Assembly: GCA_003134515.1 (NCBI GenBank)
Contig: PLBM01000042.1
Coordinates: 1-50,535 of the forward strand
Length of the DNA: 50,535 bases
Direction of reading: 5' to 3'
Source: Acidimicrobiaceae bacterium
GTDB taxonomy: Bacteria > Actinomycetota > Acidimicrobiia > Acidimicrobiales > RAAP-2
Shown here: piece after piece, positions 19,226 through 28,130 of the stretch
How the letters are laid out: every line of letters begins with the position of its first letter
How positions within the stretch are numbered: the stretch's first letter is position 1
The notes under the pieces: model-generated
Database searches by the model: none
Seen by the model: the letters and a program-made list of their open reading frames with translations, nothing else
What the model was told of the DNA's origin: nothing
Program-made: the position numbers and the translations under genes

Positions 19226-20725
19226 TTGGGGGGAACGATGAGCGAAGCATTTACGCCAGAGTCACTGGGCGCCAAGGTACCGGTGGTGCCCGGTGAACAC
19301 GAACGACTCCGCCAGGGCGCGCTAGGTCTGCTCGACATATCGGCCGCGACCATGGCCAACATCGGTCCGGCCATGAGCTTTTACTTCGGCTTTGGTTTCC
19401 TCGCTTTCACCGCCGGCCTCGCGTCGCCGCTCACTATCATTGCCGCCGGCATCGCGATTCTGTTTCTCGGCAATACCCTGTCCGAGTTCACCAAGGTCCT
19501 GCCGTCAACGGGGGGGTTCATCTCCTTCATTGGCAAAACCTTCGGGGGGAGAACCGCGGTCACCACCGCGATTCTCACTGGCGCCGGCTACATCGCGGCT
19601 ATGGCGTCGGTGATCGCCATCGTCGGCGGGTTCTTCCAGACGATCATGCAGAACTACCACGTCGGCGGTCTGCAGAGCGTGCCCTGGGGAGTGTGGGTCC
19701 TGATCTTCTTGGCCTTTGCGGTGTTCATGATGGTGCGCGGCATCTCGATTTCCACCCGGTTGGCGGGATTCTTCTTCGCCTTTGAGATGGCCATCATGAT
19801 TTTGGTGAGCGTGATCACGTTGGTGAAATTTCACGCACACATCAACTTCCGACCATTCGAGCCAAAGAACATCACCGGTGGGTTCAAGGGACTGGCCGCA
19901 GGCTTTCCACTCGCCATCTATCTTTTTATCGGTTGGGAGAACTCCGCGGCCTTGGCCGAAGAGACCAACGACCCACGCAAGAACGTACCCAAGGCCGTGT
20001 TTACCTCGATCTGCATCATGCTGGTCGCCTACACGTTCTTCGCGTTCTCCACGGTGGTGGGCTTTAAGGACAACGTCGGCACCCTGACTACCGCGGCCGT
20101 GCCGTTTCTCTCGGTGGCCCGCGAAGGCTTTGCGGTGCTGCTCTTCTTCGCCTTCCTCGCGGGCATGACCTCGACGCTCGGGGCTTTGATTGCGGGCACC
20201 AACTCCCAAGCTCGGCTCATCTTTAATGCCGGGCGCGAAGGACTCTTGCCCTCGGTCATCGGCAAGGTCCACTCCACGCGCCGCACGCCGATGAACGCGC
20301 TCTTCGTCTTTCTGGGACTGGGGGTGGCGATCATTGGGATATGGGGCCTCGGCCATATCATCGGTGGCCCCGCCAACTCGGGTTCGATGAGCGCGCTCGC
20401 CATGTTCGTCGAATCCTCGACCTTTGGCACCATCCTCTTGCTCATCGTTTACGGACTCTCGAACGTGGCGTTGCCCTTTTACTACAAGAAGTACCACCCC
20501 GATCTGTACAAGCCCTTCCGTCACGCGGTGCTGCCAGCCTTTGGCGTGCTGTGGATCCTGGTGCCGCTGTACTACCTCGCTAAGCCCGGACAGCCCGCGC
20601 CGTATAGCTGGTACCCGTACATCGCGCTGGGGGTACTGATTCTCGCGATCATCTACGCGACGTTCCTCGTGGCGCGCGATCCGGGCATCGGCGATCGAGT
20701 GGGCTCGATCATCGCCGACGAGTGA
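19226..20725 (+). CDS. APC family amino acid permease
   Basis: 12-TM-like hydropathy; FIGWENSAALAEETNDPRKNVPKAVFTS. Confidence 0.9.
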   Translation: MGGTMSEAFTPESLGAKVPVVPGEHERLRQGALGLLDISAATMANIGPAMSFYFGFGFLAFTAGLASPLTIIAAGIAILFLGNTLSEFTKVLPSTGGFISFIGKTFGGRTAVTTAILTGAGYIAAMASVIAIVGGFFQTIMQNYHVGGLQSVPWGVWVLIFLAFAVFMMVRGISISTRLAGFFFAFEMAIMILVSVITLVKFHAHINFRPFEPKNITGGFKGLAAGFPLAIYLFIGWENSAALAEETNDPRKNVPKAVFTSICIMLVAYTFFAFSTVVGFKDNVGTLTTAAVPFLSVAREGFAVLLFFAFLAGMTSTLGALIAGTNSQARLIFNAGREGLLPSVIGKVHSTRRTPMNALFVFLGLGVAIIGIWGLGHIIGGPANSGSMSALAMFVESSTFGTILLLIVYGLSNVALPFYYKKYHPDLYKPFRHAVLPAFGVLWILVPLYYLAKPGQPAPYSWYPYIALGVLILAIIYATFLVARDPGIGDRVGSIIADE

Positions 20726-20737
20726 GTTGACGGTCGT

Positions 20738-20775
20738 CGCTCGGGGTTAAAGTCAAGAGTTTCAAACCCCGAGCG
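20738..20775. terminator. candidate bidirectional terminator between convergent APC permease and gluconokinase genes
   Basis: Perfect 11-bp arms CGCTCGGGGTT/AACCCCGAGCG, 16-nt loop. Confidence 0.65.
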
Positions 20776-20853
20776 TCGCCGCGGCTCGTCCCAAGCATGA
20801 GTGTCGCGAACCAGTGATTCGGTGGCGTCAAAGCCTGGTGCGATATTCACCGG

Positions 20854-21402
20854 TTAGCCGCTTTCCGGGTAGATACGCCACTCGGTCTCAAGCTGGCTGA
20901 CAATCTCATCGGGCGTTAAAGAGATATCGACGCGCACTCCGCGTTCGTCGCGCTGGAGTGGCTCAAGAGTGGCGAACTGGGACGCGAGTAGTGAAATGGG
21001 CATGAAGTCGTGAGGTCGAGCTTCGAGTCTTGCTTGGATCAGATCGAATGCGCCATCCAGCATCACAAAGTAAGTATCCGGGACGTACTCACGCAAGAGG
21101 TCGCGATATTTCCGTTTTAGCGCCGAGCACGCGACAACGCATCCGGGGACGTGAGAGTGCGCGTCCTTGAGTAGTTGCCCGATGGCGTTCAACCACGGTG
21201 TTCGATCGTCGTCGCTGAGCGCGTGGCCATTTGACATCTTGGCGAGGTTGTCGGGACTGTGGAGCGCGTCCCCGTCGATGAACTCAAAACCGATTCGCTG
21301 GGCTAGGGCCCGAGCGATCGTACTTTTACCCGATCCCGACACTCCCATGACGACGATCGATCGAACTTGGCCCGTGTGCATCACGCCTAACTCTTCTTGC
21401 AA
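20854..21402 (-). CDS. gntK: gluconokinase
   Basis: VMGVSGSGKSTIARALAQRIGFEFIDGDALHSPDNLAKMSNGHALSDDDRTPWL. Confidence 0.93.
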   Translation of the reverse strand: MQEELGVMHTGQVRSIVVMGVSGSGKSTIARALAQRIGFEFIDGDALHSPDNLAKMSNGHALSDDDRTPWLNAIGQLLKDAHSHVPGCVVACSALKRKYRDLLREYVPDTYFVMLDGAFDLIQARLEARPHDFMPISLLASQFATLEPLQRDERGVRVDISLTPDEIVSQLETEWRIYPESG

Positions 21403-21525
21403 TTTTCTCCAAGGGTAACCGGCGCGCCGCCGCCGTCGGATCAGCTCGGCCCAGGACCGTCGCGCTATCGCGGTGTTAAGTTATATCTCGACGTGCGTCG
21501 CGAGTCGTGGAGATCGGACTCAACT

Positions 21526-21711
21526 ATGTGGATACGAACAGTTATTGGTGTCATCTGCTGCCTCGTGGGCGCCGTGTGGATCGCTCAAGGTACGAACGTG
21601 ATGCACGGTTCGGGAATGAGCGGGCACGGGGGTTGGGCGTGGCTCGGCGCGATCGTGCTGTTGATAGGGGTAGCGATTCTCTTGAGGGATCGGCGCCCTC
21701 GGAGAGGCTGA
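21526..21711 (+). CDS. small two-TM membrane protein
   Basis: MWIRTVIGVICCLVGAVWIAQGTNVMHGSGMSGHGGWAWLGAIVLLIGVAILLRDRRPRRG. Confidence 0.6.
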   Translation: MWIRTVIGVICCLVGAVWIAQGTNVMHGSGMSGHGGWAWLGAIVLLIGVAILLRDRRPRRG

Positions 21712-21850
21712 GCGGCGCGACTCGTATTCGAGAAGTCGGCGCTCGGTCACAGTGGGTGAAACTGAAAACGAGCTAAGCCCGTGACGACGTTACCGCTCGC
21801 TACTACTCTTAGTCGGTGAGGCGAGAGCCTCGCGGGGGAAAGGAACTCTG

Positions 21851-22966
21851 ATGAGTGGTGTACGAGTGTTGGTGGGCACGCGAAAGGGCATGTTCATTCT
21901 TACGTCGGACGGCAAGCGTAAGACGTGGGTCGTCAGTGGCCCGATGCTCGAAGGCTGGGAGGTTTATCACGTGAAGGGCTCACCTGTTGACCCCAACCGG
22001 ATCTACGCGTCCCAGACCACGGATTGGTTCGGACAGATAATCCAGCGATCCGACGACGGGGGCGCAACGTGGGCGCCCGTCGGCAATCAGTTCCAGTATG
22101 ACGGCGTCACGGGCACGCACCAGTGGTACGACGGCACCCCGCACCCCTGGGAGTTCGCCCGGGTCTGGCATCTCGAACCTTCGCTGAGCGATCCCGACAC
22201 GGTGCTCGCCGGCGTCGAGGACGCGGCCCTTTTTCGCTCGAGCGACGGCGGTGAGAACTGGCACGAACTCTCAGGACTGCGCACGATCGGGTCGGGCTCG
22301 TCCTGGCAGCCCGGTGCCGGCGGCATGTGCCTGCACACGATTCTCGTGAGCCCGAGCGACGCCCAGCGGATCTGGGTCGCTATTTCGTCGGCGGGCGTCT
22401 TTCGCACTGACGACGGCGGCGTGAGTTGGAGTCCGAAGAATAAGGGTCTGCACTCCGAAGGCATCCCCGACGGGGACGCCGAGGTCGGTCACTGCGTGCA
22501 CCGCATCGCCCTGCACCCGTCGCGACCCGACACGCTGTTCATGCAAAAGCATTGGGACGTCCTGCGCAGTGACGACGCCGGCGATTCGTGGGTCGAGATC
22601 AGCGGCAACCTGCCGTCGGACTTTGGTTTCGTCATTGACGTGCACGCGCACGAACCTGAGACGGTCTACGTCGTGCCCATCACCAGTGATTCAGTGCACT
22701 TCCCGCCCGAAGGCAAGTTGCGCGTCTATCGCAGTCGAAGCGGGGGCAACGAGTGGGAGCCGCTGACCAAGGGGCTACCCCAAGCCAACTGTTACGTGGA
22801 CGTGCTGCGCGACGCGATGGCCGTGGACTCACTGGACGACTGTGGTGTCTACTTCGGCACGACCGGCGGACAGGTCTACGCCTCGGCCAACGCCGGGGAC
22901 AGTTGGGAGCCAATCGTTCGCGATCTGCCGGCGGTGTTGTCGGTCGAAGTGCAAACGTTGGCATGA
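21851..22966 (+). CDS. BNR/sialidase-like beta-propeller repeat protein
   Basis: Repeated Asp-box-like S.DGG..W segments ([36 protein letters not shown]). Confidence 0.87.
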   Translation: MSGVRVLVGTRKGMFILTSDGKRKTWVVSGPMLEGWEVYHVKGSPVDPNRIYASQTTDWFGQIIQRSDDGGATWAPVGNQFQYDGVTGTHQWYDGTPHPWEFARVWHLEPSLSDPDTVLAGVEDAALFRSSDGGENWHELSGLRTIGSGSSWQPGAGGMCLHTILVSPSDAQRIWVAISSAGVFRTDDGGVSWSPKNKGLHSEGIPDGDAEVGHCVHRIALHPSRPDTLFMQKHWDVLRSDDAGDSWVEISGNLPSDFGFVIDVHAHEPETVYVVPITSDSVHFPPEGKLRVYRSRSGGNEWEPLTKGLPQANCYVDVLRDAMAVDSLDDCGVYFGTTGGQVYASANAGDSWEPIVRDLPAVLSVEVQTLA

Positions 22967-23259
22967 TCCGGGTCGTGCTTCCGGCCCACTTAAGGACGCT
23001 CGCGCATGTGAATCGCGAGTTCGATCTCGACGTGCCCGGCCCACTCACGCAGCGATCGGTGATCGACGCGCTCGAAGCCCGTTTTCCGGTCTTGCTCGGG
23101 ACGATCCGCGATCCGCTCACTCAAAAGCGCCGTCCGTACGTGCGCTTTTTCGCGTGCGAGGAGGATCTATCGCACGACTCGCCCGACGCGGCGTTGCCCG
23201 ACGCCGTCGCCACCAGGGCGGAACCGTTCTTCGTCATTGGCGCGATGGCGGGCGGCTAG
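22963..23259 (+). CDS. MoaD/ThiS family ubiquitin-like protein
   Basis: Ends in GG (VIGAMAGG*); ATG at 22963 overlaps preceding stop. Confidence 0.78.
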   Translation: MIRVVLPAHLRTLAHVNREFDLDVPGPLTQRSVIDALEARFPVLLGTIRDPLTQKRRPYVRFFACEEDLSHDSPDAALPDAVATRAEPFFVIGAMAGG

Positions 23260-23266
23260 GGCCCGC

Positions 23267-23920
23267 TTAATCGGATCGGGCAGTGTCGCTCGCCGCCGAC
23301 TTCTCCTTGAACCAGCTGGCGGCGTGAGCGCGGGCCCACGTGTTGCTAATCCAGCCAGTAAATATCGATTTCAGCGAGTCGCGATGAGTCAGGGCCACAA
23401 CGATGTGTCCAATGACCACCACGAAGACCGCCCACGCGAAGACGTCGTGGACGAACGTCGCGCCCGTACGCCACGGCACCGGAAAGAACCGGAACCACTG
23501 CAACATCGAGCCCGTGGCCAACAGGACCACGATCGAGGCGCCAATGAAGATGGAGTTCAGTTTTTGACCGGGGTTGAACTTGTCGGCCTTGAGGGGAGTC
23601 CGGCCCATCGACATCAGCCAGCGAATCTCGTCGCGCGTCCAGTAGTTCACGCGTCGCAGGTCTTGGCGCATCTGGTGGCCCCACGGTCCGAGCAATGACA
23701 CCACGATCGGCAGCGGCAGCGCCAGTCCGCTCCACAGGTGAATCATTTCGATGACGTGGCGCTGCAAGACGACGCCCAAGAGCGAGCCGAAGTACAACGG
23801 GATGGCGGTGGCAATGAGTACGCCGAACAGTGCGGCGTTGGCCCAGTGCGCGACGCGCTGCATCCGGTCAAAGCGCAATATGCGTAGTGCTACCTCGGGC
23901 GGAGAGTGGGTGAGGGCCAT
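23267..23920 (-). CDS. membrane cytochrome b (formate dehydrogenase gamma/cyt b561-like)
   Basis: RMQRVAHWANAALFGVLIATAIPLYFG; multiple TM His residues; next to molybdoenzyme. Confidence 0.8.
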   Translation of the reverse strand: MALTHSPPEVALRILRFDRMQRVAHWANAALFGVLIATAIPLYFGSLLGVVLQRHVIEMIHLWSGLALPLPIVVSLLGPWGHQMRQDLRRVNYWTRDEIRWLMSMGRTPLKADKFNPGQKLNSIFIGASIVVLLATGSMLQWFRFFPVPWRTGATFVHDVFAWAVFVVVIGHIVVALTHRDSLKSIFTGWISNTWARAHAASWFKEKSAASDTARSD

Positions 23921-23925
23921 CAACG

Positions 23926-24648
23926 TCAGGTCAGGTTGGGATCGGGATTCGTCGGACCGGTCGTGCCATCGAGCCACCCGTTGACCGGGTACCCGTTATA
24001 TTCCCAAAAACCAGGTTGCACTTGATTCACGACGCGAATCGCGGAGAGCCACTTCAGTGATTTGTAACCGAACATCGGCGCGACGTAGAGCCGCACCGGT
24101 CCGCCGTGCTCGGTGGTGACTGGCGCGCCGAGCATCCGATAGGCGACGATAACGTCGGGCAGGTGGGCCTGATCGATCGTGAGGCTCTCGGAGTCGGCGT
24201 GGTCGTACGACTCAAAGCTCAGCGCCACCGCTCCGGGTTGCACGCCCACGGTATCCAAGATGTGCGAGAGCTGCACTCCCTCCCAGTGGACGTCGGGCAC
24301 TTTCCAGCCGGTCACGCACTGAAAGGTCTTCACGAAGGACGTCACCGGCATCGCTTGGAGGTCGGCCATGGTGAAAGTCATGGGGCGTTGGACCAGACCG
24401 CTGACCTTGAGTCGGTAGTCGCTCGTTTTGATCTTGGGGAACGTACCGGTGATCGAGTAGATCCGGAAGCGATCGCCGAAGGGCAAGAGCCCGCCCAGAC
24501 CGGAACCGACGGCGTTGCCGAGAAAACTCTGTACCTTGTTTCCTACGAGCACGCCCACCGCGCCGAGGGCGGCGAGACCGATGAAGACTCGACGTCCGAC
24601 GTTTACTCGCTTCGGAGTTTCGAAGGGCGTTACTTCTTCAGGCGCCAC
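23926..24648 (-). CDS. molybdopterin-dependent oxidoreductase, sulfite oxidase/YedY-like
   Basis: FQCVTGWKVPDVHWEGVQLSHIL (Mo-ligand Cys); GGPVRLYVAPMFGYKSLKWL; RR plus hydrophobic N-terminus. Confidence 0.9.
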   Translation of the reverse strand: MAPEEVTPFETPKRVNVGRRVFIGLAALGAVGVLVGNKVQSFLGNAVGSGLGGLLPFGDRFRIYSITGTFPKIKTSDYRLKVSGLVQRPMTFTMADLQAMPVTSFVKTFQCVTGWKVPDVHWEGVQLSHILDTVGVQPGAVALSFESYDHADSESLTIDQAHLPDVIVAYRMLGAPVTTEHGGPVRLYVAPMFGYKSLKWLSAIRVVNQVQPGFWEYNGYPVNGWLDGTTGPTNPDPNLT

Positions 24649-24651
24649 GCG

Positions 24652-25137
24652 CTACACCGAGTCATTCACCAGTCGCCCCCAGTCGCCGGACTTGCCGCCG
24701 GTCTTTCGTAGGAGGACGAGGTCTTCAATATGTGCGGTCGGATCGAGGTCGAGCAGCGAACTGACCACGCTTAGCGCCGCGACGGCGCAGGCAGTGAGCG
24801 CTTCCATCTCTACGCCAGTGTGATGAACGGTCACCACGGTTGATTGAATGCTCACTCCTTGCGCGTTTTTCGTTACGTCGACTTGGATGTCGTCGAGGCT
24901 GAGCGGATGACACAGTGGAATGAGATTCGCCGTTTGCTTTGCCGCCTGAATGCCCGCGATTCGAGCCGCGTGCAAAACGTCGAGGGCGTGGGTCGCCGTG
25001 CCAGGTGCGGGAATGTCAGCGTCGGTAAACACCGTGCAGCTGGCCTGCGCGCTGCGACGCGATGTCTGCTTTCGCGAGACGTCGACCATGCGTAACTTGC
25101 CACTGCTGTCGACGTGCGAAAGTTGCTTTTTCACCAT
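24652..25137 (-). CDS. moaC: cyclic pyranopterin monophosphate synthase
   Basis: MVDVSRKQTSRR; NLIPLCHPL; VEMEALTACAVAALSV; ORF can extend to 25251. Confidence 0.94.
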   Translation of the reverse strand: MVKKQLSHVDSSGKLRMVDVSRKQTSRRSAQASCTVFTDADIPAPGTATHALDVLHAARIAGIQAAKQTANLIPLCHPLSLDDIQVDVTKNAQGVSIQSTVVTVHHTGVEMEALTACAVAALSVVSSLLDLDPTAHIEDLVLLRKTGGKSGDWGRLVNDSV

Positions 25138-25446
25138 CACTCCGCCCTCAATTCGCTTCGAGCCGATCTCGCAACTCATGATGCAACTGCCGTAGTTCGA
25201 GATGTTACTCGGGTGACTTGAAAAGTGGACTTTGCGGTACGACCTGTGCACGACCGAGGGTCTCAGCGATTCGGCTCCGGACCAATGAAGTGTGTCGCAT
25301 CGACGCTTAGCCGCAGATGGTTCACCATGGCACGAATAGCGCGCGAATGTTTAAAGTGACGCTGGTAGTCTTCTCAACAGCCAGTCATTCCGGCTCGAAT
25401 GTGAAAATTGTGTACTTGACGTCGACTCCGTAGGGGACCTAGCTCC

Positions 25447-26619
25447 GTGGCACTAACCAACGAAACGCCAAACTCTGCCATTCAGGGCATTGGCGAGAGC
25501 GACCAGTTCGACGCGTCATTGTTCATGGAGCCGGGTTCGACGCCCGTGGCCGTCTCGGTGCGTCCCCATCGCGCGGGTCTCGAAGGCCATGCCGCCACGA
25601 ATAGTCGATCGCCCGATGCCGCCATGCCGCAAGTGGGACCATTGATCGATCGCTACGGTCGGGTTCATAACGACCTTCGTATCTCGGTCACCGATCGCTG
25701 CAATCTTCGCTGCGTCTACTGCATGTCCGAAGAGGGCATGACGTTTTTGCCTCGAGCGGAGTTGCTGACCTTTGACGAGATGACCCGCGTGGCGCGCGTG
25801 GCTCACGAGCTAGGCGTCACGTCGATACGCCTTACCGGCGGCGAGCCTCTTGTTCGAAGGCGACTGCCCGAACTGGTTTCGAACCTCGCGGCGATCGGTT
25901 TCGACGATCTGGCCTTGACCACCAACGGTATGCAACTCGCCTCAATGGCGGAGTCTCTGGTAAATGCCGGACTCACGCGCGTCAATGTCAGTTGCGACTC
26001 ATTGCGAGCTGAGCGCTTCGAGTCGATTCGTCGTCGTGGCGATCTCGCGACCGTGCTCGGCGCGATGAGCGCGGCGGAAGCGGTCGGCCTCACGCCACTC
26101 AAGGTCAACGTCGTGTTGCTTCGTGAGACCAACGACGATGAAATTCTGGATTTCGCGGCGTTTGCCCGCGAGACGGGACGAATCGTGCGGTTCATTGAGT
26201 TCATGCCGCTCGACGCTCAAGGCGAGTGGGACCGGGATCGTCTTGTACCGGGCCGCGAAGTCTTCGAACAGATCAATGCGGAGTGGCCACTCGAAGCGGT
26301 CGGCGACCACGTCGGTCCGGCACCCGCTGAACGATTCCGATTCGCCGACGGGCGAGGCGAGATCGGACTCATCTCGTCGGTGACCCAACCTTTTTGTGGC
26401 ACGTGCAACCGGCTTCGACTGACGGCCGACGGATCGATTCGCAACTGCCTGTACTCCGATGACGAACACTCCGTGCGCGACGTCTTGCGCGGCGGGGGTA
26501 GTGACGACGAAATTGCCCAGATACTTCGACGGTCCGTGTGGGCCAAGTTTCCGGGCCACGCCATCAACGAGCCCGAGTTCTTGCGTCCCGTTCGCTCGAT
26601 GTCCATGATCGGTGGGTAG
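25447..26619 (+). CDS. moaA: GTP 3',8-cyclase (radical SAM)
   Basis: RISVTDRCNLRCVYCM; RLTGGEPLVRR; C-terminal CGTCNRLRLTADGSIRNCLYS. Confidence 0.96.
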   Translation: MALTNETPNSAIQGIGESDQFDASLFMEPGSTPVAVSVRPHRAGLEGHAATNSRSPDAAMPQVGPLIDRYGRVHNDLRISVTDRCNLRCVYCMSEEGMTFLPRAELLTFDEMTRVARVAHELGVTSIRLTGGEPLVRRRLPELVSNLAAIGFDDLALTTNGMQLASMAESLVNAGLTRVNVSCDSLRAERFESIRRRGDLATVLGAMSAAEAVGLTPLKVNVVLLRETNDDEILDFAAFARETGRIVRFIEFMPLDAQGEWDRDRLVPGREVFEQINAEWPLEAVGDHVGPAPAERFRFADGRGEIGLISSVTQPFCGTCNRLRLTADGSIRNCLYSDDEHSVRDVLRGGGSDDEIAQILRRSVWAKFPGHAINEPEFLRPVRSMSMIGG

Positions 26620-26681
26620 GTCCAAAGGACTTCCACTTGTTCGGGCCAGCGCCCCCTGGACTCACTAACTATTGTCTTTGA

Positions 26682-27083
26682 ATGGCGAAATACCGTATTG
26701 GCCAAGCCGCTCAACTCCTCGGTGTCAGCGTCGACACGTTACGTCGTTGGGCGGTGGCCGGGCGCATCGAATCGACCGCCGGGTCCGACGACCGTCGCTA
26801 CTTTGACGGCGCGGCACTGGCCACGCTCGCCATTGAGATTGCCGGCGAACAGAAGTCGAACCAACCCCGGGCCCAGTCCGCGCGCAATCGATTCGTCGGC
26901 ATCGTGACCAAGGTGGTTAAGAACACGGTGGTCGCCCAAGTCGAGATCCAGGCCGGACCGCATCGGTTCGTGTCGCTGATCACCCGCGAAGCAGCCGATG
27001 AACTCAAGCTGGCCCCGGGCGTGGTTGTGGACGCGGTGGTAAAGGCCACCAACGTCGGCGTGGAGATCCCTTCGGATTTTTGA
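26682..27083 (+). CDS. MerR-like HTH plus Mop/TOBE molybdate-binding regulator
   Basis: YRIGQAAQLLGVSVDTLRRWAVAGRI N-terminus; C-terminal Mop domain ARNRFVGIVTKVVKNTVVAQVEIQAG...LITREAADELKLAPGVVVDAVVKATNVGVE. Confidence 0.9.
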   Translation: MAKYRIGQAAQLLGVSVDTLRRWAVAGRIESTAGSDDRRYFDGAALATLAIEIAGEQKSNQPRAQSARNRFVGIVTKVVKNTVVAQVEIQAGPHRFVSLITREAADELKLAPGVVVDAVVKATNVGVEIPSDF

Positions 27084-27141
27084 AGTGGGGCGAGTGAGTT
27101 ATCGCCAAACTGACTCGACGGGTCTGCCACCGGGCACGGGG

Positions 27142-27175
27142 CGTCAATTTGAGAAATATTTTCCTCAATCTGACG
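27142..27175. repeat. imperfect 34-bp inverted repeat CGTCAATTTGAGAAATA/TTTTCCTCAATCTGACG
   Basis: 13 of 17 positions complementary; AT-rich island downstream of the Mop-domain regulator. Confidence 0.5.
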
Positions 27176-27293
27176 TTTGTTCAAGTGGCGATAACTAGAA
27201 GCACCAAGCGCTCGAGCGCCACGACCAAACTGATTGCTTCGGGCGCCCGCCGGGAACCACTGGTTCTAGCGGGGCCTGGGACCGCATTGAAGA

Positions 27294-27449
27294 TCAGTAG
27301 TAGTGCCGTCGACCTCCAACAGCGTGCCCCATCGCTCCGAGAAGCCAGAGAACCAGCCCTACTACGAACACAATCACGCCGATTGTCCATACAATCGCAA
27401 TTCCCGTTATGAAGCCGATAATGAGAAGAACTACGCCGAGAAAAATCAC
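27294..27449 (-). CDS. DUF6131 family small membrane protein (51 aa), copy B
   Basis: GTG start after AAAGGAGG; VIFLGVVLLIIGFITGIAIVWTIGVIVFVVGLVLWLLGAMGHAVGGRRHYY*. Confidence 0.85.
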   Translation of the reverse strand: MIFLGVVLLIIGFITGIAIVWTIGVIVFVVGLVLWLLGAMGHAVGGRRHYY

Positions 27450-27567
27450 AATGCCTCCTTTGCTAGTACCAATTTTCCATATTGCCGACCACCGCAAGTT
27501 CGCCGCTTCAACAGGGACGAAGACGAGCTGGGCCAAAACTACTTGCGACGCGCAGCGTCCTTACCCG

Positions 27568-27831
27568 TTACTTACTCTCTTCGTGTAGTGAACTTGAGCC
27601 ACCACTCGAGTCAGTAACCTGGCGATCGATGGAGTGAGAACCGGTGCTCACTTGACGTCGCGACGTAGCAAAGACCATCACCGATACGACGAATCCGGCC
27701 GCCCCAGCAATCATGAGGATAAGACCGACGGTGGAAAGACGAAAGCCCGTTCCTTGATAGGTAACGGCCCAGTACATAATCGCCCCTGCAACAGCTGCGA
27801 TGGCACTTAATACCATTCCGGGAAGACCCAC
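27568..27831 (-). CDS. DUF6458-like small membrane protein
   Basis: MGLPGMVLSAIAAVAGAIMYWAVTY..STVGLILMIAGAAGFVVSVMVF. Confidence 0.7.
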   Translation of the reverse strand: MGLPGMVLSAIAAVAGAIMYWAVTYQGTGFRLSTVGLILMIAGAAGFVVSVMVFATSRRQVSTGSHSIDRQVTDSSGGSSSLHEESK

Positions 27832-27913
27832 TTCACACCTCCAGCTAGCTCCCTGACCAAGTGTCAGGTGAAAGGGATGCGGGGTCTCGACGTCCTACTG
27901 TGAAACGTAACAC
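27793..27913 (-). promoter_or_regulatory. leader element copy B, shared with 16298..16418
   Basis: Minus strand GTGTTACG...AGGACGTCGAGACCCCGC...CCTGACACTTGGTCAGG...GTGGGTCTTCC. Confidence 0.65.
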
Positions 27914-28130
27914 ACGTGAGCGCACTTCATGATGAGTTTCCATGACAATCGATGCATCGTGGACGATCCTGGCGACCTACTTCGCACATCGCCATACTTC
28001 GCTAAGGCAAATTGCACACCGACGGCGAACTTGGCGAATGGTGCTGCGCTTCACCCACATGAAGTAAGTAATCGTGGCACTCTGACACTTCGATATGACC
28101 TCCATCACGGAGAGGACTTGCCCTTAAGTG

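Noticed and set aside
19505-20524. 339-aa minus-strand ORF opposite the APC permease
   Set aside because: Antisense artefact; His/Glu/Gly-rich and no recognisable domain
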